A stretch of 59,176 nt of DNA, taken from assembly GCA_024685545.1 (NCBI GenBank), contig JAIKVR010000023.1, forward strand, positions 1 to 59,176. Direction: 5' to 3'. The stretch comes from Eubacteriales bacterium (GTDB lineage Bacteria > Bacillota > Clostridia > Eubacteriales > Anaerofustaceae). The notes beneath the pieces were generated by a model. It ran no database searches. It saw only the letters and a program-made list of their open reading frames with translations, and was not told the DNA's origin. A program made the position numbers and the translations under genes. Within the stretch, counting starts at the first letter, position 1. Each line of letters begins with the position of its first letter. Shown one piece after another: positions 32,203-40,036 of this stretch.

Positions 32203-33956
32203 TAGAATTCTCCTCCTTTGATAATCGCGCCGAAGTGGCATTTCTGAGCGCACAGACCGCAGCCCGTGCACTGTGCCGGATCGATCTTCGCAGCCCCGTT
32301 CTCGAACGAGAGCGCGGGACAGGTAACGCCGATGCAGACCTTACAGCCGGTGCATTTTTCGGTATCGACTTTATAAAATTTGCCTGCGTTGGCCTTCCTG
32401 ACTTCCTTGATAAGGGCGCAGGGACGCTTGGTTATGATGACGAACGGACCGGTATGATTTATGCCGTCGTTGAGAGCGGCCTGCATGGCTTTGATGTCCA
32501 GCGGGTCGACTACCCTGATGTTCTCGTCTGTAAAGCCTATGGCGCGTACCACCGCTTCGATCGAGATTGCCGGTTTGTCCTCACCCATCAGATTCTTCGT
32601 GGTGCCGGGATTGTCCTGGTGTCCTGTCATTGCGGTGATGGAATTATCCAGCACGCAGGCGATCACATTCACCTGAGTGGAGAAAATATCGAAAAGCCCG
32701 TTGACACCGGAATGGAAGAACGTTGAGTCGCCCACCATACCGAGGACCTTTCTCTTGTCGCCCTGCAGCTCGAGGGCTTTCGCCATCCCGACGGTGGAAG
32801 AGAAACCTGCTCCCATGCAGAAAGAATAATCATATGTCCCCAGGCCATAGCAGCCTATATCACCGGCGAGGACCAGTCTTTTGTGGCTGCGGCTGATGAC
32901 GTCGAAGAATCCCCTGTGCGGGCATCCCGCACAGAGCATGGGCGGGCGTGAGGGAACTTCCCCTGCGACCTCGTATACGCTGGGATCCTTCACTCCGGTA
33001 AGGGCTTCCTTCACTACTGCCGAGTTGAGCTCGCCGCATCCAGGTATCTTATCCTTACCGACGCATTTGAAGCCCAGCGCCTTTACCTCTGTTTCGAGGA
33101 ACGGGTCGTTCTCCTCGACTATATAGAGCGTCTTCTGCTTTGATGCGAAATCGGAGATGAGCTTTTCGGGGAACGGGTATGTGAGGCCGAGCTTGAGGAT
33201 ATTGACCGAATCCCCGAAGACCTCCTTGACATACTGATACGAGATGCCAGAAGTGATCACGCCTGTATCGGAGCCGTTGTCTTCGACCTTATTGAACGGA
33301 AGCGTCTCTGCGTCCTCGGCGAGTCTTCTGAGGTTGTCCTCGACGATGGGATGGCGCTTCAGCGCGTTGGCAGGCAGCAGAGAGTATTTTTCCTTGTTGT
33401 AAACATAGGGCTTGACATCAGCCCCGCTCCTATCGCCCAGCTCCACAAGGCTCTTGGAGTGGCAGACCCTCGTAGTCATCCTCAAAAGGACCGCTGTGTC
33501 GTATTTTTCGGAAAGCGCGAAGGCGTCGCGCATGAAATCCTTGCATTCCTGGGAATCGGATGGCTCCAGCATCGCCAGCTTGGCATGCGGCGCGTACCAG
33601 CGGTTATCCTGCTCGTTCTGAGAGGAATGGCAGCCGGGATCGTCCGCATCGACAAAAACGAGGCCTCCGTTCACCCCTGTATAGCCTGCAACGAAGATCG
33701 GGTCGGTAGCCACGTTCATTCCGACATGCTTGAAGGTGACCATGCTGCGTGCTCCTCCGACAGCGGCACCGAGGCCGACCTCAGCTGCCACAGCTTCGTT
33801 AGGCGCCCATTCGCAGTAAATATCATCTTTGTAGAGCGCGACATTTTCCAGGATCTCCGTCGACGGGGTTCCCGGATAAGCCGCCGCCACAGTGACGCCG
33901 CCTTCCCATGCGCCGCGGGCGACAGCCTCGTTGCCGCTCATAATTACCTTGCTCAT
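32202..33956 (-). CDS. iorA: Indolepyruvate:ferredoxin oxidoreductase, alpha subunit
   Basis: About 584 residues. The N-terminal pyrimidine-binding domain opens MSGNEAVARGAWEGG. A central thiamine-diphosphate domain follows (GDSTFFHSGVNGLFD, with CAGCPHRGFFDV before it). The C-terminus carries two [4Fe-4S] clusters (CTGCKVCIGVTC and CTGCGLCAQKCHFG). Active-site residues look normal, in contrast to the PDH-like genes at 7238-10644. I prefer the ATG at 33956 (GGATGAGG before it); an ATG at 33965 is nearly as good. Confidence 0.93.
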   Translation of the reverse strand: MSKVIMSGNEAVARGAWEGGVTVAAAYPGTPSTEILENVALYKDDIYCEWAPNEAVAAEVGLGAAVGGARSMVTFKHVGMNVATDPIFVAGYTGVNGGLVFVDADDPGCHSSQNEQDNRWYAPHAKLAMLEPSDSQECKDFMRDAFALSEKYDTAVLLRMTTRVCHSKSLVELGDRSGADVKPYVYNKEKYSLLPANALKRHPIVEDNLRRLAEDAETLPFNKVEDNGSDTGVITSGISYQYVKEVFGDSVNILKLGLTYPFPEKLISDFASKQKTLYIVEENDPFLETEVKALGFKCVGKDKIPGCGELNSAVVKEALTGVKDPSVYEVAGEVPSRPPMLCAGCPHRGFFDVISRSHKRLVLAGDIGCYGLGTYDYSFCMGAGFSSTVGMAKALELQGDKRKVLGMVGDSTFFHSGVNGLFDIFSTQVNVIACVLDNSITAMTGHQDNPGTTKNLMGEDKPAISIEAVVRAIGFTDENIRVVDPLDIKAMQAALNDGINHTGPFVIITKRPCALIKEVRKANAGKFYKVDTEKCTGCKVCIGVTCPALSFENGAAKIDPAQCTGCGLCAQKCHFGAIIKGGEF

Positions 33957-34009
33957 AAGCCTCATCCTTTCATTTAAAGAGAATTGATTGATGTATTCTT
34001 CCTTTATCT

Positions 34010-34038
34010 ATAATAAGAACTTCCTTCATACTTAGCAA
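34010..34038 (-). promoter_or_regulatory. Promoter of the ior-ptb-buk operon
   Basis: Minus strand TTGCTA (34038-34033), exact 17-base spacer, TATTAT (34015-34010), about 55 bases before iorA. Confidence 0.65.
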
Positions 34039-34107
34039 GGGGAAAAGGAAAAGAATCCTGCCGGATCGTTCGTGTATGAGAAAGGCATGTCTAATGTCTG
34101 CAGTGCA

Positions 34108-34136
34108 TAAAAAAACCGGCTCCGTTTGGAGCCGGG
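34108..34136 (-). terminator. Rho-independent terminator after tRNA-Leu
   Basis: CCGGCTCC (34116-34123) and GGAGCCGG (34128-34135) with a 4-base loop, followed on the minus strand by seven T. Confidence 0.9.
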
Positions 34137-34173
34137 ACCGGCGAAGCGCCGTTTTATCCATAAAATAAAACGG

Positions 34174-34256
34174 TGCGGATAACAGGAGTTGAACCTGCAT
34201 GAGAGATTCTCACACGGACCTGAACCGTGCGCGTCTGCCAATTCCGCCATATCCGC
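34174..34256 (-). tRNA. tRNA-Leu (CAG)
   Basis: 83-base class II tRNA. Acceptor arms GCGGATA and TATCCGC pair fully, the discriminator is A, the D-loop has TTGGCAG, the anticodon loop TTCAGGT has anticodon CAG, the long variable arm and the GGTTCAACTCC T-arm are normal. The terminal CCA is not encoded (CCG follows). Confidence 0.92.
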
Positions 34257-34353
34257 ATCGAAGATATATTATCACAACTCCCGCCGCATGTGAAGTGTTT
34301 TTTTTAAATTCTGCCAGGCATGCTTTTGGACAAGGAATATCAAGTAAAAATAC

Positions 34354-34383
34354 TTGACAGGCGTCCCAGGCTTCTGATATACT
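34354..34383 (+). promoter_or_regulatory. Promoter of ylxM-ffh-rpsP-khpA
   Basis: Perfect TTGACA (34354-34359), 18-base spacer and TATACT (34378-34383) with an extended TG element. The start codon is 17 bases downstream, so the leader is very short. Confidence 0.78.
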
Positions 34384-34399
34384 GCCTAGGCGAGGAAAA

Positions 34400-34717
34400 A
34401 TGGACAAGCGCTTCAGGATGGTCTGGCTTACGGATATCTACGGCCCTCTGCTGACCGAAAAACAGCGGGAGGCATTGACCAAATACTACGACGAGGATTT
34501 CTCCCTCTCAGAAATAGCGAAGGACTTCGGCTCGAGCCGTCAGGCGGTGAGCGATCTAATAAAGAGGAGCGAAGCCGTCATCGAGGACTATGAGGAAAAG
34601 CTCGGGCTCTATGAGAAATTCACGGAGAATTCCGCCCTGCTCGATGAGCTCGCGAAGTTCGCCGCAGGGAACAGAGAAGCTATGGCGATCATCTGGAAAC
34701 TGAAAGAAAACATTTAG
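34400..34717 (+). CDS. ylxM: YlxM/p13-like sigma-70 region-4-type DNA-binding protein
   Basis: 105 residues. The N-terminal helix-turn-helix (LLTEKQREALTKYYDEDFSL, AKDFGSSRQAVSDLIKRSE) is homologous to sigma factor region 4. A C-terminal coiled coil follows. YlxM is nearly always encoded directly before ffh in Bacillota and modulates the signal recognition particle GTPase cycle. GAGG site before the ATG; ffh starts 8 bases after the stop. Confidence 0.9.
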   Translation: MDKRFRMVWLTDIYGPLLTEKQREALTKYYDEDFSLSEIAKDFGSSRQAVSDLIKRSEAVIEDYEEKLGLYEKFTENSALLDELAKFAAGNREAMAIIWKLKENI

Positions 34718-34725
34718 GAGAAGCA

Positions 34726-36039
34726 ATGTTCGACCAGCTAGGCGAAAAGATTCAGAAAGCCTTCAAGAAGCTGAGCGGCAAGGGACTGCTCAACGAGAAG
34801 GACATCGACGATACGCTCAGGGAGATCCGCATGGCACTCCTCGAGGCGGACGTCAACTTCAAGGTGGTCAAGAGCTTTTTGGCCGATGTCAAGACGGAAG
34901 TGATGACCGAAGAGGTCATGCGAAGCCTCACGCCTTCCCAGCAGGTCATAAAGGCTGTGGACAGGGTCCTCACGAAGCTCCTCGGTGGCATCACCGCGGA
35001 CCTAAAACTCTCGGGCAACCCTGCGGTCATCATGCTTGCCGGTGTCCAGGGAAGCGGCAAGACCACTTCAGCGGCAAAACTCGCACTGTATCTGAAGCAG
35101 AAGGGCAAAAGGGTCCTTACAGCAGCCTGCGATACCCACAGGGCCGCGGCTGCAAAACAGCTCGAGATACTCTGCAAATCTATCGGCGTGGACGTAAGGT
35201 CCTTCAGGGAAGGAGAGACCGCGGATGAAGCAGCGGCCAACTCCTTTAAGGAAGCGAAAGCCGGTGCGTATGACGTCTTGATAGTCGACACGGCAGGACG
35301 TCAGCATGTAGACGAAGAGCTCATGGACGAGATAACCCGGATCGCCAAAGCAGTCAATCCCTGCGAGATCCTCTTTGCCATCGACTGCATGGCTGGACAG
35401 AGCGCCGTCGATTCCGCGAAAGCTTTTGATGAAGCCCTGAAGGTAACAGGTTTCATCCTTACGAAAGCGGATTCCGACGCCAGAGGGGGTGCAGCTCTTT
35501 CGGTCAGCTATATCACTGGTCGCCCGATCAAGTTCTCGGGCACGGGCGAAAAACTCGGTGACTTCGAGGTCTTTCACCCGCAGCGCATGTCTGGCAGGAT
35601 CCTCGGCATGGGGGACATGCTGACCCTTATAGAAAAGGCAGAAAAGGCCTCCGATGCGGAGACTCAACTGAAGCTGGCCAAGAAGATGGCTAAGAATCAG
35701 TTCACTCTTGAGGATTACCTGACTCAGTTGGATTCCCTTCAGAAAATGGGCGGTATCGGAGAAGTGCTCAAGAGCATACCAGGGGCCGCGGGTAAGCTTA
35801 AAGGCATAACCGTGGACGAGAAAGCCATAGTCCGCGTCAAGGCGATAATACAGTCCATGACAGTAAAGGAAAGGGAGGAGCCTTCCATCATCAACGCCTC
35901 CCGAAGGAGACGCATCGCCGCCGGGAGCGGAACCACCGTCACCGACGTCAACCGCGTCCTCAATTCCTTCAGCGAGATGAAAAAGATGATGAAGCGTATG
36001 AACGGCAATAAGCGGAAAATGAAATTCCCGTTTATGTAA
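34726..36039 (+). CDS. ffh: Signal recognition particle protein Ffh
   Basis: 437 residues, the universal SRP GTPase that binds signal sequences and 4.5S/scRNA. The N domain is followed by the G domain (P-loop GVQGSGKTTSAAKLA near residue 105, DTAGRQHVDEELMDE). The C-terminal M domain has the RNA-binding region (PSIINASRRRRIAAGSG) and methionine-rich helices (EMKKMMKRMNGNKRKMKF). Full length. Second gene of the ylxM operon. Confidence 0.97.
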   Translation: MFDQLGEKIQKAFKKLSGKGLLNEKDIDDTLREIRMALLEADVNFKVVKSFLADVKTEVMTEEVMRSLTPSQQVIKAVDRVLTKLLGGITADLKLSGNPAVIMLAGVQGSGKTTSAAKLALYLKQKGKRVLTAACDTHRAAAAKQLEILCKSIGVDVRSFREGETADEAAANSFKEAKAGAYDVLIVDTAGRQHVDEELMDEITRIAKAVNPCEILFAIDCMAGQSAVDSAKAFDEALKVTGFILTKADSDARGGAALSVSYITGRPIKFSGTGEKLGDFEVFHPQRMSGRILGMGDMLTLIEKAEKASDAETQLKLAKKMAKNQFTLEDYLTQLDSLQKMGGIGEVLKSIPGAAGKLKGITVDEKAIVRVKAIIQSMTVKEREEPSIINASRRRRIAAGSGTTVTDVNRVLNSFSEMKKMMKRMNGNKRKMKFPFM

Positions 36040-36069
36040 TAAAGAATAATCAACAGAAAGGCATACAAA

Positions 36070-36306
36070 ATGGCAGCAAAAATCAGATTGAAGAGAATGG
36101 GTGCGAAGAAGGCCCCCTACTACAGGATCGTCGTGGCGGATGACAACACAACACGCGGAGGAAAAGCCATCGCAGAGCTCGGCAGCTATGACCCAAGGAC
36201 CAAGGAAGTGAAAATCGATGCCGAAGGGTCAAAGAAGTGGCTCTCCAACGGCGCGATCCCCACACCTACAGTCAAGGATCTCCTCAAAAAGAACGGAGTC
36301 CTCTGA
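36070..36306 (+). CDS. rpsP: 30S ribosomal protein S16
   Basis: 78 residues, typical length. [20 protein letters not shown] and [15 protein letters not shown] are diagnostic. Third gene of the ylxM-ffh operon, 30 bases after ffh, with GAAAGG upstream. Confidence 0.97.
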   Translation: MAAKIRLKRMGAKKAPYYRIVVADDNTTRGGKAIAELGSYDPRTKEVKIDAEGSKKWLSNGAIPTPTVKDLLKKNGVL

Positions 36307-36321
36307 TAAGGAGGCCGGGCG

Positions 36322-36555
36322 TTGAACGAACTGATCGAATTCATCGCGAAAAGTCTGGTCGATCATCCCGATGCCGTAAGGCTGACTGAAAAAAAGAAGG
36401 ACAGGCTCACAGTCCTCGAGCTGCACGTGGCACCGGGAGACATGGGCAAAGTCATCGGCAGACAGGGAAGGATCGCCAAGGCGATACGCACGGTTCTCAA
36501 GGCATATTCAGTTAAGCACAATACCCATGTAGTCCTGGATATCATAAATGACTGA
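36322..36555 (+). CDS. khpA: RNA-binding protein KhpA (KH domain)
   Basis: 77 residues, a single KH domain with GKVIGRQGRIAKAIRTVLKA containing the GxxG loop (GRQG). KhpA pairs with KhpB (Jag) and binds many RNAs, affecting cell division and elongation in Bacillota. TTG start at 36322 with a strong AAGGAGG site. Last gene of this operon: the usual next genes (rimM, trmD, rplS) are absent and a hairpin follows. Confidence 0.92.
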   Translation: MNELIEFIAKSLVDHPDAVRLTEKKKDRLTVLELHVAPGDMGKVIGRQGRIAKAIRTVLKAYSVKHNTHVVLDIIND

Positions 36556-36636
36556 AAAATCGCTTTGGACGGATGCTCACAAGCAGGTTCTATACTTAAT
36601 AAAGCATTTTGCATCTGTCTTACAAAGATGGAAACG

Positions 36637-36674
36637 ACATATCGGTCTGCCGCTTATGCGACAGACCGATATGT
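36637..36674. repeat. Long perfect inverted repeat after khpA
   Basis: ACATATCGGTCTG and CAGACCGATATGT form a 13-bp perfect stem with a 12-base loop. Neither strand has a strong T run, so it may act as a processing or stability hairpin, or a weak terminator between the convergent khpA and flavodoxin genes. Confidence 0.7.
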
Positions 36675-36700
36675 GTTATCTTGATTAATCATTATCTACT

Positions 36701-37138
36701 TTACAGGGATCTATAGAAACTTACCGCCCCTGCAATCTCCTTTTCATCAGGATGCCCTTTGGCTATACCGCCGATCAGCCTGAACGGGCCGAAGGTATCA
36801 AAACCGAGGCAGTCATATTTTCCGATTTCGCGGCAGTGCTTATTTTCCGCAATTTCGCGTATTCCCTTCAGGAACCCGCCGACCGGCGCCCCATGGGTAT
36901 AGATATAGAATACATCCTTATTTTCCGGCAGATTCTCAGATGCATAAGACAGAATCTGTTTTGCCATGCTACTGAAGTAGATTCCTGAAGCGAATCCGAT
37001 GCGGTCATAGGAGGTCAGATCGGTCACCTCCGTTGCCGTCACATCGATCAGCGTGACTTCTTCCGAAGCAGCGATGGCATCCAGCAGCTTTTTCGTATTG
37101 CCATGATGTTTGGAATAATAAATAATTGCTATCTTCAC
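36701..37138 (-). CDS. Flavodoxin family protein
   Basis: About 145 residues. IAIIYYSKHHGNTKKLLDAI is the FMN phosphate-binding loop (T/S-x-x-G-N-T), followed by DRIGFASGIYFSSMAKQIL and IYTHGAPVGGFLKGI, typical of long-helix flavodoxins. It carries electrons at low potential or protects against oxidative stress. The GTG at 37138 is the better start because AGAGG sits seven bases before it; a TTG at 37144 is too close. Monocistronic. Confidence 0.85.
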   Translation of the reverse strand: MKIAIIYYSKHHGNTKKLLDAIAASEEVTLIDVTATEVTDLTSYDRIGFASGIYFSSMAKQILSYASENLPENKDVFYIYTHGAPVGGFLKGIREIAENKHCREIGKYDCLGFDTFGPFRLIGGIAKGHPDEKEIAGAVSFYRSL

Positions 37139-37444
37139 CGTCAAACCTCTTTTTATTTTTTAGCTACTGCGGCTGTGATCTGCTGATCTGGCGCTCACCT
37201 GTATGAATGGTTCTTATCAATCGGAGCATGGTCTTCAGCCGCTCCGCATAAACAAGCATGAGCCTTTTCATGGTTCCTTTCCCACAATCCCGAGGCTATA
37301 TCCTAACTTTATTATATACACCATCCGGCAAAAGGATGCCATGGTATAACGAAGAGTTTTCATCTACCCGGATCAAAAAAACAGGTGCATGTTCAGCGCC
37401 TGACTTCTCAATATGATCCTGTTCCAGTTAAGCGAAATAGTCTC
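37139..37444. other. Intergenic region
   Basis: About 306 bases between flavodoxin and an SDR pseudogene. No supported gene or RNA. It should contain the flavodoxin promoter but no clear -35/-10 pair was found. Confidence 0.5.
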
Positions 37445-38271
37445 TTATTTGCTGATCCGTCCTCCATCGATGGGGATATATGTGCCAGTAGTATAGCTGG
37501 AGGCATCGAATGCGAAGCAAAGAAGGATGCCGTTCAGTTCGCCGTCTGCACCGATCCTCTTCATCGGGGAGTTTGCTTTGATAAACCGCAGGAATCCTTC
37601 ATCGGAAACCAGCTGGCCTGTCATTTCGCTGGCGAAGTAAGCCGGGCTGAACGCATTAACGGTAATATTGTATTTTGCCCATTCAACAGCAAGACCCTTG
37701 GTCAGCATCAGAACATCGCCCTTTGAAGCGCAGTAGGAAACCAGCGGAACATATTCCCTCCCAACCTTAAAATGGATGGAGCCGAGATTGATGATCTTTC
37801 CGTATTTCTGCCCGATCATGATCTTACCGGCTTCCTGCGAGCAGTTGAAGGTTCCATATAGATTCGTTTTAATTATGCGGTCCCATTACTCATAGGCGAA
37901 CTCTTCCATCGGATAAGAACATGCGATACCGGCAGTGTTGACAAGAATGTCGATCCTGCCATAATGCTTTTTGATAGTTGCGACAGCTTCTTTTACGCTC
38001 TGAGGATCGGTAACATCGCAACTTGAAACAAAGCACTCTGCTCCAAGGGCCTCGATCTGTTTCTTGACCTCTTCCGTTTCTCGACACGGCGCGCAGTAAG
38101 AGCAAGCTTGCACCCCTGTTCCGCCAGGCATAAGGTTTTTCGCAAGCTTTTAACGAATTTTGAATTAATGCACCACCCAGTAGTATTGCGACATTTTTCC
38201 CCTGGTCAAGCCATAGTCTCCTTGAAACCCGCAGGGCTCTCATCGTTCTCTGGAAAGAAGATATCCGCCAT
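37445..38271 (-). pseudogene. Short-chain dehydrogenase/reductase pseudogene
   Basis: The C-terminal two thirds read as a clear [83 protein letters not shown] and YIPIDGGRISK. An in-frame TAA at about 37886 splits it before WDRIIKTNLYGTFNCSQ. Further upstream the nucleotide-binding region is scattered over several frames (MADIFFPENDESPAGFKE, then GKNVAILLGGALI, later [19 protein letters not shown]). At least one nonsense codon and two frameshifts. Gluconate-5-dehydrogenase-like. Confidence 0.8.
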
Positions 38272-38409
38272 CGAAAGAGGACTGCTTTTCAATCTGTGAT
38301 CCGTTTTTCAAAGCTGTTTCCATTCCTTAATTGCCTTGGCTAATGAGGATCGCTCTTAACCTCCAATGATCCGTTTATACTGGTTCTTAAGGTGCTCAAG
38401 GGAAGGGCT

Positions 38410-38567
38410 TTGAACACTCCCGCCACTTATAGAAGTGTGGGATTCCTGCTTCAACGCTGCAGCTTATATACGGCGACATATCGCCGTATACAGAGGCCGC
38501 CGGCTCCACAGGCGTTGTGGATTCGGACAGTTCCTGCCCTATCGTGATGGGATGCTGTATTACATGT
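38410..38567 (-). ncRNA. Putative omega-RNA / right end of the tnpB element
   Basis: Sequence between the tnpB stop and the TCAA right end, same strand as tnpB. It holds a 10-bp perfect hairpin (TATACGGCGA with TCGCCGTATA, 38467-38490), a CCACAACGCCTGTGG-type hairpin and a terminal hairpin ending in GGGAGTGTTCAA. TnpB guide RNAs lie exactly here, overlapping the tnpB 3' end and running past the right end into host DNA, which supplies the guide (starting AGCCCTTCCCTTGAGCACCT). Confidence 0.6.
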
Positions 38568-39695
38568 CTATGCCATATCCCTCAGGTACTCTCTGACTCC
38601 TTCTTTAAGGATGTTCATTGCGGCATTTATGTCGCGCTGGTGCGATGTCCCGCAGACAGGACATACCCAGTGACGGATCTTAAGATCCCTTAACTCACTT
38701 TCGGTATTACCGCACACATGGCATGTCTGACTTGACGGAAACCACCTGTCGACTTTGATAAGTACCTTCCCCCGGTCACTGAGCTTATACTCAAGGAACT
38801 TAAGGAACATCCCGTATCCGTTGTCCAGCGTGGCTTTACCGTTGCCGAATTCCTTTCCCGCCATCGACTTTAAGTCCAGATCCTCCACACAGACTATGTC
38901 GTACGAATTGGCTGTCTTCGCTGACTGCTGGTGGCAGAAGTCCTTCCTCTGGTTTGAGATATGACGGTATGCCTTCGCTATCTTTATCTTCTGCTTCTCG
39001 TAGTTTTTGGACCCATTCTTCTTATGTCTCAGTCCTCTCTGGCGTTTCGTGAGTATGTCCTGCGCTTTTCTGAAGTATTTCGGTGAACCGCAGATATTGC
39101 CCTCTGAGTCGGCATAGAACCCGTCGGACTTGTAGTCAAGACCTATGGCTCTACTGATATCAGGCGTATAGCATACCGGGACGTCATCATACTCGAAGCA
39201 GCAGGAGATATACACAGTATGATCCCTCTCTATCGTAAGGACAGCGTTCTTTAGTCTCCACCCATCAGGAACATCTCGTACAGGTACGATCCTGACTCGT
39301 CCGAGCTTCGGCATGACCAGAAAGCCTTCTTCTATCCTCAGGTTGTTGTTTACACACATAGTGGTATATGACCATCTTGATGTATGCTTTGACTTGAACT
39401 TAGGGGCTCCCTGTTTCCTGTCAAAGAAGTTCTTAAAGGCTGTATTGAGATGCCTGAGCGACTGCTGGAGAGCTATGGAATCGACTTCCCTGAGCCAGGG
39501 CAGCTCTTCCTTCAGACCGGTGAGCCATTCGGAAAGCTTATTATAGTTGACAGAAACGTGTTCCTCCTGATATCTATCGTTCCTGTACTCGAGGGCTTTG
39601 TTATAGACATAGCGGCAGGAACCGACTGTTTTCATGGCGAGTTCGAACTGATCATATGTCAGATATGCTCTGTATCTGAATGCCCTGTTGCCCAT
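38568..39695 (-). CDS. tnpB: RNA-guided endonuclease TnpB (OrfB family)
   Basis: About 375 residues. RuvC-like nuclease with catalytic Asp in AIGLDYKSDGFY, Glu in CVEDLDLKSM and Asp in HQRDINAAMN, all present. The zinc finger CHVCG...CPVCG lies between the last two. The N-terminal FRYRAYLTYDQFELAMKTVG and CRYVYNKALEYRNDRY are standard. TnpB is guided by its omega-RNA to cut DNA next to a TAM, keeping the element at its site; it is the ancestor of Cas12. The ATG at 39695 has an AGGAG site. Looks intact and active. Confidence 0.93.
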   Translation of the reverse strand: MGNRAFRYRAYLTYDQFELAMKTVGSCRYVYNKALEYRNDRYQEEHVSVNYNKLSEWLTGLKEELPWLREVDSIALQQSLRHLNTAFKNFFDRKQGAPKFKSKHTSRWSYTTMCVNNNLRIEEGFLVMPKLGRVRIVPVRDVPDGWRLKNAVLTIERDHTVYISCCFEYDDVPVCYTPDISRAIGLDYKSDGFYADSEGNICGSPKYFRKAQDILTKRQRGLRHKKNGSKNYEKQKIKIAKAYRHISNQRKDFCHQQSAKTANSYDIVCVEDLDLKSMAGKEFGNGKATLDNGYGMFLKFLEYKLSDRGKVLIKVDRWFPSSQTCHVCGNTESELRDLKIRHWVCPVCGTSHQRDINAAMNILKEGVREYLRDMA

Positions 39696-39719
39696 GGCGG
39701 TACTCCTCTCTGTGCTGTT

Positions 39720-39748
39720 ATTGTAGCACAGGAAAGAATATTCTGCAA
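39720..39748 (-). promoter_or_regulatory. tnpB promoter
   Basis: Minus strand TTGCAG (39748-39743), exact 17-base spacer, TACAAT (39725-39720). Confidence 0.6.
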
Positions 39749-39759
39749 ACGTATGTTCG
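39746..39759. promoter_or_regulatory. LexA/SOS-box-like palindrome at the tnpB promoter
   Basis: Minus strand CGAACATACGTTTG matches the Gram-positive LexA operator pattern (CGAAC-N4-GTTYG) and overlaps the -35 box of tnpB by three bases. Confidence 0.4.
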
Positions 39760-39956
39760 ATTTTCTGTCTTATACATGTCAATGAGAACAGAGAAAGCAG
39801 AACTCACGCAATGATTATCAGGCGCCAAGACTCATTGCTTGTTTACAGCAGATCCCTGGTGCGATCCATCTCACCGCTGACAGAAGCGGGAGTATTCTCG
39901 CAGATTCTTGGTAAATTGTTCTACATATTGTATACGCAATATTGTCATATTATTTC

Positions 39957-39985
39957 TTGACAGACATACCGCGGTATGTTACTAT
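39957..39985 (+). promoter_or_regulatory. Promoter of the corrinoid-protein gene
   Basis: Perfect TTGACA (39957-39962), 17-base spacer and TACTAT (39980-39985). The remainder of 39761-39956 shows no gene. Confidence 0.7.
39964..39979. promoter_or_regulatory. 16-bp perfect palindrome filling the promoter spacer
   Basis: ACATACCGCGGTATGT lies exactly between the -35 and -10 boxes, where a bound repressor or MerR/TetR-type regulator would control RNA polymerase directly. Confidence 0.7.
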
Positions 39986-39997
39986 TAAGGCGCAGTT

Positions 39998-40012
39998 CGG
40001 TATGTGATACCG
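39998..40012. promoter_or_regulatory. Second operator-like inverted repeat
   Basis: CGGTAT-GTG-ATACCG just after the expected transcript start reuses the GGTAT half-site of the palindrome in the spacer. Confidence 0.55.
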
Positions 40013-40036
40013 ACCATTTATTCAGGAGGGAAAATT

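Larger units (their letters stand above)
38410..39760 (-). mobile_element. IS605-type element carrying only tnpB
   Basis: The unit contains tnpB (38568-39695, minus strand) and a structured right end. The right end is predicted at a TCAA (38413-38410), the usual cleavage tetranucleotide of this family, just after a hairpin with CCCACACTT/AAGTGGCGGG arms. No tnpA (HUH transposase) is present, so it is non-autonomous for transposition. The left end is not resolved and lies upstream of about 39750. A decayed gene lies next to it. Confidence 0.7.
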
